37,493 nucleotides of DNA. It comes from Methanomicrobiales archaeon (GTDB taxonomy: Archaea; Halobacteriota; Methanomicrobia; Methanomicrobiales; Methanospirillaceae). The stretch is taken from the NCBI GenBank assembly GCA_013415565.1, contig JAAEET010000013.1:1-37493 (forward strand), in the 5' to 3' direction. Position numbers and translations under genes: made by a program. The first letter of the stretch is position 1; the number at the start of each line of letters is the position of its first letter. Positions 8,292 to 16,952 of this stretch are shown one piece after another. The notes beneath the pieces were generated by a model that had not been told where the DNA came from, made no database searches, and saw only the letters and a program-made list of their open reading frames with translations.

Positions 8292-8441
8292 ATGCTCCGT
8301 CACAGCTGTGGTTATGAACTCGAGATCCTCTGCAGGAACTGCGGAAAACCGATAGAGTACCGGTCCCGGCAGGGACTCATCTGTCCGAACTGCGGCCGGG
8401 TGGTGACCCTCGTCTGCCCGGGATGCGGCACAAAGTGGTAA
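8292..8441 (+). CDS. Small zinc-ribbon protein (49 aa) downstream of pelA
   Basis: An ATG at 8292 preceded by GGGAG (8281-8285, spacing 6) opens a 49-residue frame ending at TAA 8439-8441. It holds four cysteine knuckles: C6, C14/C17 (CRNC), C32/C35 (CPNC) and C43/C46 (CPGC), with the fold-typical Gly after each pair. This spacing suggests two small zinc ribbons. It lies 54 bases after pelA on the same strand, with a possible TATA (TTTTTAT, about 8259-8265) in the gap, so it may be both read through and expressed alone. Function unknown; an RNA, ribosome or protein contact is plausible given the fold and context. It converges with the DUF1922 gene, 4 bases away. Confidence 0.75.
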   Translation: MLRHSCGYELEILCRNCGKPIEYRSRQGLICPNCGRVVTLVCPGCGTKW

Positions 8442-8445
8442 CCTG

Positions 8446-8712
8446 CTATACCCTGCTCCTGAGCCACTCCGCATACTGGTGGCGGAGTGCGGTGATCTCG
8501 TCAGGGGAAAGGTCTTTTTTCCGGCTCGTATCGAGGTATTTCTGGAGCTGGGTGATGATATTCTCCGCCATGGTGAACTCTTCAACCTCGAGGTATACTG
8601 GTGATCCGGGAACGCTGATGGTCTCCCCGCAGCAGGGGCAGAGCTTCCACTGCTGGAACCGGTCAACGTAGGTGAAGGTTCTGCATCCGCCACAGCGGAT
8701 GATGAGGTACAT
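8446..8712 (-). CDS. DUF1922 family zinc-binding protein
   Basis: An 88-residue protein starting MYLIIRCGGC. The N-terminal half is a zinc knuckle/ribbon with cysteines C7, C10, C25 and C27/C28 and the start seen in the methanogen DUF1922 family (the MTH1184 type). The C-terminal half is a charged helical stretch (about 48-88). The ATG at 8712 was chosen because it gives the family N-terminus and lies about 30 bases from a strong TATA box (8741-8752). Longer frames upstream would read across that promoter. The cellular role is not known. Confidence 0.8.
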   Translation of the reverse strand: MYLIIRCGGCRTFTYVDRFQQWKLCPCCGETISVPGSPVYLEVEEFTMAENIITQLQKYLDTSRKKDLSPDEITALRHQYAEWLRSRV

Positions 8713-8740
8713 CCTGAATGGGGTATTTGCGTCCCCCAAA

Positions 8741-8752
8741 GGATATATATTA
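8741..8752. promoter_or_regulatory. TATA box, probably shared by DUF1922 (-) and cofE (+)
   Basis: GGATATATATTA is an almost symmetrical TATA element. On the minus strand it predicts a start of transcription a few bases before the DUF1922 ATG (8712). On the plus strand it predicts a start near 8775 and a leader of about 50 bases to cofE (8825). AAAG just upstream on the plus strand resembles a BRE. Confidence 0.6.
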
Positions 8753-8824
8753 CGCCCCGGTACCCGTGGAGAGGATCCCGGAATATCGCCTTTTATCATG
8801 GCCCCCGACCTACAGAAGAGAGGT

Positions 8825-9574
8825 ATGAGAGAAGAGCCGATCACCGTCTTCGGAGTCCGGGGACTTCCGCTCATCCGTGAGGGCGATGACCTCTGCGCCC
8901 TTATCGCAGAAAAAGCGGTTCTCGCGGACGGGGATATCGTCTGCATCGCCTCATCGGTCTATTCGAAAGCGAAAGGATATACCCGGTCTCTTGCAGACAT
9001 CACGCCGGGTGAGCGGGCCGTCCGGATAGCGGGGATGACCAGGGAAGATCCCCGTTTTATCCAGGCAGTCCTCGATGCATCCCGCGAAATCCTCCTCGAG
9101 CACCCCTTCGTTCTCTGTGAACTCTCCTGCGGACACGTCGGGGTGCGTGCGGGAGTCGACCAGAGTAATATCGAAGATGAAAAGATCATTCTCCTTCCGC
9201 CGGACCCGATGGCTGCCGCTGTTGAAATCCGGGAGGGATTCCGTCGAACTGCCGGAAAGGACGTGCGGGTGATCGTGACCGACACCTGCGGCCGTTCATT
9301 CCGGAGGGGTCAGACCGGACATGCGATAGGTTGGAGCGGGATGCCGGCAATCCGCGATTTCCGTGGGGATCACGACCTCTTCGGGCACGAGCTGAAGATC
9401 ACCGAGGAGGCGGTCGTGGATGAGATCGCCGGGTTTGCAAATTTCGTGATGGGAGAAAGCGACAATGCGGTTCCGGTGGTCATCGTCCGCAACTGTCCGG
9501 CCTGGACCGGTCATGACACCCTCTACTTCACTCCGGAGGAAGACATCATCAGGAAACGGCTGAAAGACCGGTGA
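8825..9574 (+). CDS. cofE: Coenzyme F420-0:L-glutamate ligase
   Basis: CofE adds glutamates to F420-0 using GTP, the last step of coenzyme F420 synthesis, in the cytoplasm. The start at ATG 8825 gives 249 residues, the usual length, and the family N-terminus (FGVRGLPLIREGDDLCALI). Other family stretches visible are DGDIVCIASSVYSKAKG, HVGVRAGVDQSNIE, VIVTDTCGRSFRRGQTGHAIG and GDHDLFGHELKITE. The Asp and Thr/Cys-Gly of the VTDTCGRSFR segment lie in the metal and nucleotide pocket of known CofE structures. An upstream ATG at 8798 would add nine residues (MAPDLQKRG) and is less likely. It is a monocistronic-looking gene and supports the methanogen assignment. Confidence 0.95.
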   Translation: MREEPITVFGVRGLPLIREGDDLCALIAEKAVLADGDIVCIASSVYSKAKGYTRSLADITPGERAVRIAGMTREDPRFIQAVLDASREILLEHPFVLCELSCGHVGVRAGVDQSNIEDEKIILLPPDPMAAAVEIREGFRRTAGKDVRVIVTDTCGRSFRRGQTGHAIGWSGMPAIRDFRGDHDLFGHELKITEEAVVDEIAGFANFVMGESDNAVPVVIVRNCPAWTGHDTLYFTPEEDIIRKRLKDR

Positions 9575-9634
9575 TCCTGACGGCGTACCGGTCCGGGAAA
9601 AAACTCCGGAAAAAAATTGCGATGCCCGGAACGA

Positions 9635-9793
9635 TCAGAAGAGGAAGTTCAGCGTGAGGATGATGACGGACACTGCAATGGCCACCGCAAGGACCATGTA
9701 CGGGTTGATATGGATGGCACGTTTGTCCTCGCTCTCGTAGTAATTGACCAGCCCGGCCGACGATATCAGTCTGCCGCCAGATTTCTTTGCCAT
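9635..9793 (-). CDS. secG: Protein translocase subunit Sec61-beta (SecG)
   Basis: The minus strand encodes a 52-residue protein, MAKKSGGRLISSAGLVNYYE..., with a single C-terminal membrane helix (about 31-50) and a soluble N-terminus. The sequence SSAGLVNYYESED followed by the helix is the typical archaeal Sec61-beta pattern. It is the small accessory subunit of the SecYE channel. A TATA element (about 9817-9828 on this strand) lies 29 bases before the ATG, and a purine-rich GAGGAGGAGA is in between. T-runs downstream on this strand (about 9610-9617) suggest termination. Confidence 0.92.
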   Translation of the reverse strand: MAKKSGGRLISSAGLVNYYESEDKRAIHINPYMVLAVAIAVSVIILTLNFLF

Positions 9794-9816
9794 ACCAGAT
9801 TATTTCTCCTCCTCAA

Positions 9817-9828
9817 CATATATAAAAA
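9817..9828 (-). promoter_or_regulatory. TATA box for secG
   Basis: On the minus strand the sequence reads TTTTTATATATG, centred about 29 bases before the secG ATG (9793). The plus-strand reading (CATATATAAAAA) also looks like a TATA box for the amidohydrolase gene, but it is only about 20 bases from that ATG, so the assignment to secG is firmer. Confidence 0.6.
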
Positions 9829-9840
9829 CGGTGACAGGGT

Positions 9841-10881
9841 ATGGGTACGGGCGATCTTGTTATCGAGGGCCGGGCGCTCCTTGGTGAGGATCTGCTGGTA
9901 CGGGACGTGGCGATCGTGGTGGAACGGGGAATCATCCGCCGCATCGAGGAGGTTTCCAGCTGCCCGGCGCCATGGATCTGCCCCGCACTCTTCAATGCCC
10001 ATACCCATATCGGGGACAGTGTGGCCATGGACCTTCCGTTCACCGGAGACCTGGCCGAGCTCGTCACCCCGCCACTCGGACTGAAACACCGGATCCTCGC
10101 GGCAACCCCGGACGATCTGCTGGTAACGGCGATGCGCGCAACCATCGGGACCATGTACCAATACGGGACCGCCGGGTTCGCCGACTTCAGGGAAGGGGGT
10201 GCTGCCGGCGTTGAAGCGCTCAAAACGGCCTCCGAGGGTTCGCCGTGCCGGCCCCTCATCCTCGGCAGGGAAGGCGGAGAACTTGCCGGGGACGGGGCAG
10301 GAATCAGCAGCGCCCGGGATGTCGCCTCCCTTGACGATCTGGTTTCACGGGTGCGGGAGGCCGGTAAACTGGTTGCTTTCCATGCAGGTGAGCGCGATCC
10401 CTTTGATATTGATGCGGCACTCTCGTATGAACCTGATCTCCTGATCCACTTCACGCATGCATCCGGCAACCACCTTGACCGCTGTGCCGACGAAGAGATC
10501 CCGGTCGTGGTCTGTGCCCGGTCGAACTGGATGTTCGGGGTGACGGGGAGCGCGCATCACCCGCCGGTACGCGAGATGCTGGACCGCGGGGTCCCGATCC
10601 TGATCGGGACCGACAACTGCATGGCGGTGCAGCCCGATCCCTGGCGGGAGATGTCCTTCCTCACCACAGTATACCGCCTCCCGCCCGACCAGGTGTTCAG
10701 GGCCGCCGTTGCCGGCTCAGGACTGACGGGGACGGCATACTTCATCAGGGAAGGCGCTCCCGCCAATTTCCTGGTGATCTCCCCCGGAGATTCCAATCTC
10801 TGGCTCTCCCGCGATCCGGTCAGAACCCTGGCCGGGAGGGTCGGGGCGCACAATATCCTCAAAAAAGTTATTAATTCATGA
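9841..10881 (+). CDS. Amidohydrolase-superfamily metal-dependent hydrolase
   Basis: A 346-residue protein of the amidohydrolase superfamily, related to the chlorohydrolase/cytosine deaminase branch. Metal-binding motifs appear in order: AHTHIGD (about residues 53-59), the His of FHAGERD (about 181), the His of FTHASGNH (about 204) and the terminal Asp in GTDNC (about 257-261). It is shorter than the MTA/SAH deaminases and lacks a clear nucleoside-specific signature, so the substrate (an amine or amide on a ring) is open. It stands as a single gene. The ATG at 9841 may be preceded by a promoter at 9818-9829, which would leave an unusually short distance, so the transcription start is uncertain. 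Confidence 0.85.
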   Translation: MGTGDLVIEGRALLGEDLLVRDVAIVVERGIIRRIEEVSSCPAPWICPALFNAHTHIGDSVAMDLPFTGDLAELVTPPLGLKHRILAATPDDLLVTAMRATIGTMYQYGTAGFADFREGGAAGVEALKTASEGSPCRPLILGREGGELAGDGAGISSARDVASLDDLVSRVREAGKLVAFHAGERDPFDIDAALSYEPDLLIHFTHASGNHLDRCADEEIPVVVCARSNWMFGVTGSAHHPPVREMLDRGVPILIGTDNCMAVQPDPWREMSFLTTVYRLPPDQVFRAAVAGSGLTGTAYFIREGAPANFLVISPGDSNLWLSRDPVRTLAGRVGAHNILKKVINS

Positions 10882-10917
10882 AAATACATTAATAGAAAAG
10901 CTCTTTTGGGGGTACCC

Positions 10918-11355
10918 ATGTTCCAACACATTCTCGTGGCAATAGACGGATCAAAAATCAGTGATCATGCACTGGGGGCGGCAATAGAGGAGGCACGGGT
11001 CTGGAAAGGGACCGTGCACGCCATCTACGTGGTGGAGACAGGGCTCTTCTCCTCGCTGCCAATGGACAGCACATGGGAGATCATGTATTCCATGCTCGAG
11101 CAGGAAGGCACCCGTGCCCTCCAGACCGCTCGCGAGATGGCTGAAAAACATGGGGTACAGATCGAGACCTCCATCAGGCAGGGGCATGCCGGCAACGAGA
11201 TTGTCAAGGCTGCCAAAGAAGCCGGTGCCGACCTCGTGATCGTGGGATCGCACGGGAAGAGCGAGGTTGACCGGCTCCTGCTGGGAAGTGTCAGTTCGTT
11301 TGTGGTCTCGAACTGTGATACAACCGTCATGGTGGTGAGACCATCACAGAAATGA
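10918..11355 (+). CDS. Universal stress protein (UspA family)
   Basis: The ATG at 10918 follows a GGGGG ribosome binding site (10908-10912) and gives 145 residues starting MFQHILVAIDGSK. The nucleotide-binding pattern G-x2-G-x9-G-S is intact (GSHGKSEVDRLLLGS), so this is the ATP-binding type of UspA. These are small cytoplasmic dimers that bind ATP and respond to stress or energy state. The gene overlaps the following CBS-domain gene by 4 bases (ATGA), which couples two adenine-nucleotide sensors in one operon. A TATA-like AATACATTAAT stretch is centred about 28 bases before the start. Confidence 0.93.
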   Translation: MFQHILVAIDGSKISDHALGAAIEEARVWKGTVHAIYVVETGLFSSLPMDSTWEIMYSMLEQEGTRALQTAREMAEKHGVQIETSIRQGHAGNEIVKAAKEAGADLVIVGSHGKSEVDRLLLGSVSSFVVSNCDTTVMVVRPSQK

Positions 11356-12200
11356 CCGTCGCAGACTACATGACCACCGAGGTTGTCCGGATCGAGATTC
11401 CCGGAAACCGTGATGATGTCCTGAAGATCCTGAAGAGGACCGGCATCAGTGGTGTCCCGGTACTGAAGGAGGGGAAGCTGGTGGGGATCATCACCCGGAA
11501 GGATCTCCTCAGGAAGTCCGATGAGACGCAACTCGGTCTGCTGATGACCCGCGACCCGGTCACCGTGACTCCTGACGCTTCGGTGCAGGAGGCAGCACGG
11601 CTGATGATCGAGTATAACGTCCGGAGGCTTCCGGTCGTGGACGAAGGAAAGCTGGCCGGCCTGATCTCGGTGGCCGATCTCATCCATGCTCTCGCCCAGA
11701 TGCGGATCAAGGAAGAGATCAAGGACCGCTACGTTTCCCAGACGTATGCCCTCTGGGAAGAGACTCCGCTCCCGCTCGTCGCCCGGATTATGGAGATATC
11801 GGGATTCGAGGCAATCCCCATTCTTGATGCCGAGAGCAGGCTGCAGGGTATCATCTCCGAGCGTGACCTGATCCGGCACTCCTCCATCGAGGATATGGTC
11901 GAGGTCAGCGATTTCTCCAACGGAACCGATGACGATGAGTGGACCTGGGAGAGCATCCGCGACATGCATACCATCTCCTACGGAATCTCCCGCATCCAGC
12001 TGCCTGAAAGGCCGGTCAAATCGGCGATGATCACCAATGTCATCTCCGTTCCCCTGAATGCCGAGGTGAGCGAGTGCGCCCTGAAGATGAAGCGGGGGCG
12101 GGTCGACCAGCTGCCGGTGGTGAACGGTGACAAGAAACTGGTGGCCATGCTCTTCGATCGCGACCTGATTACCGCCTTCTGCCGTCAGCCGGTACAATAA
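11352..12200 (+). CDS. Four-CBS-domain protein
   Basis: A 282-residue cytoplasmic protein made of two Bateman modules: CBS repeats at about 1-56, 62-115, 126-176 and 223-275. Each has the repeat pattern seen in GVPVLKEGKLVGIITRKDLL, with paired MT/SAM starts (MTTEVVRI, MTRDPVTV, MITNVISV). A long acidic insert (about 178-215, rich in Asp/Glu and Trp) separates repeats three and four. CBS pairs usually bind AMP, ATP, SAM or related ligands. No enzymatic domain is attached, so a sensor or regulatory role is inferred. It is translationally coupled to the UspA gene upstream. Confidence 0.92.
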   Translation: MTVADYMTTEVVRIEIPGNRDDVLKILKRTGISGVPVLKEGKLVGIITRKDLLRKSDETQLGLLMTRDPVTVTPDASVQEAARLMIEYNVRRLPVVDEGKLAGLISVADLIHALAQMRIKEEIKDRYVSQTYALWEETPLPLVARIMEISGFEAIPILDAESRLQGIISERDLIRHSSIEDMVEVSDFSNGTDDDEWTWESIRDMHTISYGISRIQLPERPVKSAMITNVISVPLNAEVSECALKMKRGRVDQLPVVNGDKKLVAMLFDRDLITAFCRQPVQ

Positions 12201-12205
12201 AAACC

Positions 12206-12215
12206 TTTAAATTTT
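12206..12215 (+). promoter_or_regulatory. TATA box for psmB-fttA
   Basis: TTTAAATTTT lies six bases after the CBS gene. It predicts transcription from about 12238 and a leader of roughly 50 bases to psmB. A second A/T-rich stretch (TATATTTT, about 12269-12276) is too close to the start codon to serve as the TATA box of an ordinary leader. Confidence 0.5.
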
Positions 12216-12287
12216 CTGATGACGTGTATTGTGATGAAGCGCTTTTGAGAAGTTTTTCCAGCGTTTTCTATATTTTGGGGTGTGCAT

Positions 12288-12932
12288 ATGATTGAAGGAG
12301 CCCAGGAACCCCTGAAAGGAACAACCACCGTAGGACTGGTATTTGAAGACGGGGTTGTCCTCGCCACGGAAAAGCGGGCGACGATGGGGTATTTGATTGC
12401 CAGCAAGAAGGCCAAGAAAGTGTACCAGATCGCCGACCGGATCGGCATGACCACCGCAGGCGGCGTCGGCGACGCCCAGCAGATGGCGCGGCTCATGACC
12501 GTGGAGTGCAGCCTCTACAATATCCGGCGCGGACGACCGATGACGGTTGCAGCGGCCTCTACTCTCCTCTCCAATATCCTGAACAATAACCGCTACTACC
12601 CGTACTATGTCCAGCTCCTGGTCGGCGGTGTCGATGAATCGGGACCGAGCATCTATTCGGTGGATGCACTCGGGGGGGCCACCAGAGAGGAGGAGATTGT
12701 AGCCACCGGGTCAGGCTCTCCCATGGCCTATGGGGTGCTTGAGGACCGGTTCCGGAAAGGAATGCCGAGGGACGAAGCCGTGGCGCTCGCAGTACGGGCG
12801 GTACGTGCAGCAATAAAGAGGGACGCCGGGTCAGGAGAAGGCATCCACGTCGTGGTGATCACCAGGGAAGAATACCTGGAGATCTCCGACGAGGAGATTG
12901 CCGAGAAATTCGCTGCTGCCACCACGGCATAA
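12288..12932 (+). CDS. psmB: Proteasome beta subunit
   Basis: Catalytic subunit of the archaeal 20S proteasome, a threonine protease. The ATG at 12288, with GGGGTG seven bases upstream, gives a pro-protein of 214 residues. Self-cleavage is expected between Gly11 and Thr12, leaving [10 protein letters not shown] as the mature end. In mature numbering the catalytic Thr1, Glu17 and Lys33 (KAKKVYQI) are present, and the GSGSPMAYG segment supplies the conserved serine loop. It forms the two inner heptameric rings; no alpha subunit is in this window. FttA follows after 22 bases on the same strand, so the two are probably co-transcribed. Confidence 0.97.
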   Translation: MIEGAQEPLKGTTTVGLVFEDGVVLATEKRATMGYLIASKKAKKVYQIADRIGMTTAGGVGDAQQMARLMTVECSLYNIRRGRPMTVAAASTLLSNILNNNRYYPYYVQLLVGGVDESGPSIYSVDALGGATREEEIVATGSGSPMAYGVLEDRFRKGMPRDEAVALAVRAVRAAIKRDAGSGEGIHVVVITREEYLEISDEEIAEKFAAATTA

Positions 12933-12954
12933 CTACTTTTTTAGGACTGATCTG

Positions 12955-14844
12955 ATGCTTATTGAAGAGCGGCTGAAAGAACTCAAGGACAAGATCAACG
13001 AGAAGGTGCCATCCGGCATCACTGTATCTGAAGTGGAATTTGAGGGTCCCGAGCTCGTCATCTATACTGACGATCCAAAACGGTTCGCCGATGAAGCGGA
13101 TCTCATCAAAATCCTTGCCCGCGATCTCAGGAAACGGATCGTGGTCCGTCCGAACGTGCTCGAGGATCCGGAACGTGCGGTGACCGAAATCCGGTCCGTT
13201 GTTTCAGAAAGTGCCGGGATCACGGACATCTTTTTTGACGCCGATACCGGGGAGGTCCTGATCGAGGCCGAAAAACCCGGGGTGGTCATCGGAAAGAACG
13301 GGGCGACCCTGCGGGAGATCACCAAGCATATCGGCTGGACCCCGAAGGTGGTCCGGACACCCCCGATCGAGAGCTCGACGGTAAAACAGGTCCGGCAGTT
13401 CCTCCGCTCGGTCAACGAGGAACGGAAACAATTCCTGCGGACCATCGGGAGGAGGATTCACCGGGACGTAACCAGCAAGGACCAGTGGGTCCGCGTGACC
13501 ATGCTCGGGTGCTGCCGGGAAGTGGGCAGGGCAGCTTTCCTGCTCACCACTCCCGAGAGCAGGGTACTGATTGATTGCGGGGAAAAACCCGACAACAGCA
13601 ACAACACCCCGTACCTGTATGTGCCCGAGATCCATCCCCTCTCCCAGCTGGACGCCGTGGTGCTCACCCACGCCCACCTCGACCACTGTGCGCTGGTGCC
13701 CCTGCTCTTCAAGTACGGGTACGACGGTCCGGTCTACAGCACGCCACCGACGCGGGACCTCTCCGCCATGCTCCAGCTTGACTACCTTGACGTGGTATCC
13801 AAGGAAGACCGCAGGATTCCCTACAGCTCAAACGAGGTGAAGAGCTACATCAAGCACTCCATCACGCTCAACTACGGGAGCGTGACCGATATTGCTCCCG
13901 ATATCAAGGTCACCTTCCACAACGCCGGACATATCCTCGGATCGGCGATCACCCACTTCCACATCGGGGACGGGCTGTACAATATCGCGTTTACCGGCGA
14001 CTTCAACTACAGCAAGAGTAGGCTTTTTAATCCTGCAACCAACCAGTTTCCCCGTCTGGAAGCCCTCTTCATGGAGAGCACCTACGGAGGCAGCGGGGAT
14101 ATCCAGCCTCCGCGCGCCGAGGCCGAGGAGAAGCTCTACGATACGGTGAATGCCACCATAGCACGGGGCGGGAAAGTCATCATCCCCGCATTCGCTGTCG
14201 GCCGGTCCCAGGAAGTCATGCTCGCCCTCGAGGAAGGGATACGGAAGGGGAAGATCCCGAGGGTCAAGGTTGCCCTCGATGGCATGATCCGGGAGGCAAC
14301 GGCGATCCACACCACGTATCCCGAGTACCTGAACAGCGATCTCCGCAACCAGATCTTCAAAGAGGGGCTGAACCCCTTCCTCGCCGAATGTTTTGTCGCG
14401 GTCGACTCGTCCGACCTCAGGGACCGTATCATCTCCGGGGACCCCTGTGTGATCATTACCACGAGCGGCATGCTGAACGGCGGCCCGGTCATGGAGTACC
14501 TCGGCAATCTTGCACAGGATGAGCGGAACGCGCTCGTCTTTGTCGGCTACCAGGCCGAGGGGACGCTCGGACGGCGCATCCAGAAAGGGTGGCGGGAGGT
14601 CCCGATCGGACGGCGGGAGACCATCGTGATCAACCTCGAGATCGTCACTATCGACGGGTTCTCCGGTCATTCTGACCGGCGGCAATTGATCAACTATGTC
14701 GGCCATGTCCAGCCCAAGCCCGAGAAGATCTTCACCATTCACGGAGACGAGAACAACACCATCGATCTGGCCAGTTCCCTGTACAAACGGTACCACATCG
14801 AGACCCATTCGCCGATGAACCTGGAAACCTACCGGATGATATGA
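12955..14844 (+). CDS. fttA: FttA/aCPSF1 transcription termination ribonuclease
   Basis: Archaeal CPSF73-like nuclease that cleaves nascent RNA and terminates transcription. The ATG at 12955 gives 629 residues, the usual size. The N-terminal 145 residues are KH domains ([20 protein letters not shown] is the second GxxG-type motif). The metallo-beta-lactamase part has HAHLDH at about 238-243, NAGHILGSA at about 323-331 and TGDF; the beta-CASP part follows ([28 protein letters not shown]), and [12 protein letters not shown] closes the active site. All zinc ligands expected for an active nuclease appear to be present. It sits between psmB and an MFS gene, overlapping the latter by 4 bases. Confidence 0.96.
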   Translation: MLIEERLKELKDKINEKVPSGITVSEVEFEGPELVIYTDDPKRFADEADLIKILARDLRKRIVVRPNVLEDPERAVTEIRSVVSESAGITDIFFDADTGEVLIEAEKPGVVIGKNGATLREITKHIGWTPKVVRTPPIESSTVKQVRQFLRSVNEERKQFLRTIGRRIHRDVTSKDQWVRVTMLGCCREVGRAAFLLTTPESRVLIDCGEKPDNSNNTPYLYVPEIHPLSQLDAVVLTHAHLDHCALVPLLFKYGYDGPVYSTPPTRDLSAMLQLDYLDVVSKEDRRIPYSSNEVKSYIKHSITLNYGSVTDIAPDIKVTFHNAGHILGSAITHFHIGDGLYNIAFTGDFNYSKSRLFNPATNQFPRLEALFMESTYGGSGDIQPPRAEAEEKLYDTVNATIARGGKVIIPAFAVGRSQEVMLALEEGIRKGKIPRVKVALDGMIREATAIHTTYPEYLNSDLRNQIFKEGLNPFLAECFVAVDSSDLRDRIISGDPCVIITTSGMLNGGPVMEYLGNLAQDERNALVFVGYQAEGTLGRRIQKGWREVPIGRRETIVINLEIVTIDGFSGHSDRRQLINYVGHVQPKPEKIFTIHGDENNTIDLASSLYKRYHIETHSPMNLETYRMI

Positions 14845-15932
14845 GAGACCGGATTTCCCTCTGCCTGGGTGTCTTCTCGGTGATGGCGCTCTCCAACGCC
14901 ATTGTCCCCATCCTCGCCGGTTTCGGGGACAGCACCATCAGCCAGGGGGCAATCTATGCCGCCTACTTCTTCGGGGCATTCCTTCTGGTGCTCCCGGCGG
15001 GATTCCTTGCCGACCGCATCGGCGAGATCCCCCTGATCAGGACCGGACTGGTGCTCACCCTGGTCTCCGGCCTGCTCATCATGGCCCTTCCCTCAACCCT
15101 CCTCCTCATCCTTTTCCGCCTGATGGAGGGGGTCGGGGCAGGCCTCTTTGTCCCGTCCGCCCTCTCCGTTATCAACGCCCGGCCGGATCATGAGGCCGGA
15201 AGTGGATCCTTCATGGCCATGCTCAACATCGGGCTGGTGGCCGGGCTGATCGGGGGCGGGTGGCTCGTGGAGGTGTCAGGGATGCTGATGTCCGGCATCA
15301 TGCTCTTCACCCTGGCAGCCGCCGTCCCGGCCCTGTTCAGCTTCTTCCTGCGACCGGGACCGGCGCGCGATCTCCCCCCCGAATCGGCGAGCGATACCCT
15401 GCACCGGCTCGTGCGGGTGACCAGGGAATACTTCTGGCTCTGGCTTTCGACCGTGGTCATTCTGGGGACGACCGGAGCGCTCACCGTGCTGTATCCTGAA
15501 TTCTCCGATCTTCCACCGGGGATTCTCGGGTTCACCATCGCCGCAATGAGCCTCGCCACCGCGATCGCGGTTGTCATCGTCTCCCGGTTGCATCTCCCTC
15601 CCATCCCGGCCATCCGGGTGGCAGCAGTCGGAATGGCTGTCGCGGTGATGCTGGTATTCATATCTCCTGTCAGCTTCATCGTGGTAGGGGCTATCGCCGG
15701 CGTTGTGATGATCGCCCAGCTTGCTTTCCTCGCAACAGCGGAGGCGCGCCAGGGTGTGGTCATGGGACTCTTCAATGCCGCAAGTTACGGCGGCATGAGC
15801 CTGATGCCGTTTCTTGCCGGGTTCATCGCCGAAATCTCGTCGTTCTTCATCGCGTTCCTGGTGGTCGCCTGCTCAAGCGTGGTGGTGGCGGCGACCATCG
15901 GAAGGTGCCGGTGCAGGATCCCGGGTCGCTGA
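14841..15932 (+). CDS. MFS transporter
   Basis: A 363-residue integral membrane protein with about 12 hydrophobic segments and the MFS motif-A-like loop between helices 2 and 3 ([15 protein letters not shown]). The helix 4-5 region has the Gly-rich pattern [20 protein letters not shown] typical of major facilitator proteins. A central loop (about 172-195) divides two six-helix halves. The start ATGA overlaps the fttA stop by 4 bases, so it is translated from the psmB-fttA message or a local one. The substrate cannot be inferred; drug efflux-like and sugar-like members look alike at this level. Confidence 0.88.
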   Translation: MRDRISLCLGVFSVMALSNAIVPILAGFGDSTISQGAIYAAYFFGAFLLVLPAGFLADRIGEIPLIRTGLVLTLVSGLLIMALPSTLLLILFRLMEGVGAGLFVPSALSVINARPDHEAGSGSFMAMLNIGLVAGLIGGGWLVEVSGMLMSGIMLFTLAAAVPALFSFFLRPGPARDLPPESASDTLHRLVRVTREYFWLWLSTVVILGTTGALTVLYPEFSDLPPGILGFTIAAMSLATAIAVVIVSRLHLPPIPAIRVAAVGMAVAVMLVFISPVSFIVVGAIAGVVMIAQLAFLATAEARQGVVMGLFNAASYGGMSLMPFLAGFIAEISSFFIAFLVVACSSVVVAATIGRCRCRIPGR

Positions 15933-16074
15933 CCGGCGGCAGCGTGGAGAATACTCAAATTCATCCTTGTCTTTTCCGGGCCGGATCGCACGGGAAAACC
16001 TGCGACGAGATTCCCTGTGTTCCGATCGTGGTGCCGGCCGGTGTCAGGAATGGCCGAAAACGTCCTCCCGAAGA

Positions 16075-16104
16075 GATCAGGCCAGGCCTCTTTTCAGCCT
16101 GATC
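16075..16104. terminator. 8-bp inverted repeat between convergent genes
   Basis: GATCAGGC (16075-16082) pairs perfectly with GCCTGATC (16097-16104) around 14 bases. It lies in the 189-base space between the MFS gene (plus) and the permease gene (minus), just after the permease stop. A bidirectional RNA-end structure is the simplest reading, though there is no long T-run on either side. Confidence 0.35.
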
Positions 16105-16121
16105 GACCCGTGAAACCAGGC

Positions 16122-16952
16122 TCATCCACCGCCCTGCACCGGCTCCCCGGATCGGAGTCTGACCCGAAGGAGGGTCAGCACGTACCCGGCTGCCGCGAGC
16201 AGGATGATGGTTGCCCCGGACGGGACGTCGAGAGCATAGGAGAGGAAGAGTCCCCCGAGGGAACATGCCATGGCGAACAGGATGGACAGCGCCATCATGG
16301 CCCCGATACTCCGGGTAAACTCTCGTGCCACTGCACCGGGCAGGGTGAGCAGTGCGATCACCAGGATGATGCCCACCACCCGGATCAGGACGACGACGGT
16401 GAGCGCGATCAGCAGCAGCAGGAGGAGGAGGAGCGCGGTAACCGGGAGGTTCATCACCCGGGCATACTCTTCATCAAAGGTAACCGCCATCAGCTGGTTG
16501 AACCAGAGGCCGACCACCATACAGACGATCAGGGCCAGGAGCCCCATGAGGAAGAGATCGTCGGTGGGGATAAGGAGGATATTCCCGAAGAGATAGCCGA
16601 AGAGGTCGGGAGCATAGCCCGGTGCGAGGGCTATCGCCAGAATCCCGAGGGCCATCCCGGCCGCCCATACGGCGCCAACCAGGGTCTCCACCTGCTGCGA
16701 GAGCTTCTCCCTGATCACCCCGATCATGAGGGCGATCCCGGCAGTGAACGCCACCGCTCCTGCCACCGGATCGATGCCAAACAAATACCCGAGACCAATC
16801 CCGCCGAATGCGGCGTGGGCAAGACCGCCGCTCATCGAGACGAGGCGCTTGACCACGACGTAGGACCCGATGATCCCGCAAACCACGCTCGAGATCAGCC
16901 CGGCAATCACTGCATTTCTGAAGAACTCGAATTCCAGGATACCGAACATCAT
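16122..16952 (-). CDS. znuB: Zinc-type metal ABC transporter permease
   Basis: A 276-residue membrane protein of the ABC-3 (ZnuB/TroC) family with 7-8 predicted membrane helices. It starts MMFGILEFEFFRNAVIAGLI; the conserved stretches SGGLAHAAFGGIGLGYL and GIILVIALLTLPGAVA are family hallmarks. The start overlaps the ATPase stop by 4 bases (ATGA). It is the last gene of the four-gene operon regulator - binding protein - ATPase - permease. It forms the translocation channel for the divalent metal. The zinc call is taken from the binding protein and not from this sequence. Confidence 0.9.
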   Translation of the reverse strand: MMFGILEFEFFRNAVIAGLISSVVCGIIGSYVVVKRLVSMSGGLAHAAFGGIGLGYLFGIDPVAGAVAFTAGIALMIGVIREKLSQQVETLVGAVWAAGMALGILAIALAPGYAPDLFGYLFGNILLIPTDDLFLMGLLALIVCMVVGLWFNQLMAVTFDEEYARVMNLPVTALLLLLLLLIALTVVVLIRVVGIILVIALLTLPGAVAREFTRSIGAMMALSILFAMACSLGGLFLSYALDVPSGATIILLAAAGYVLTLLRVRLRSGEPVQGGG

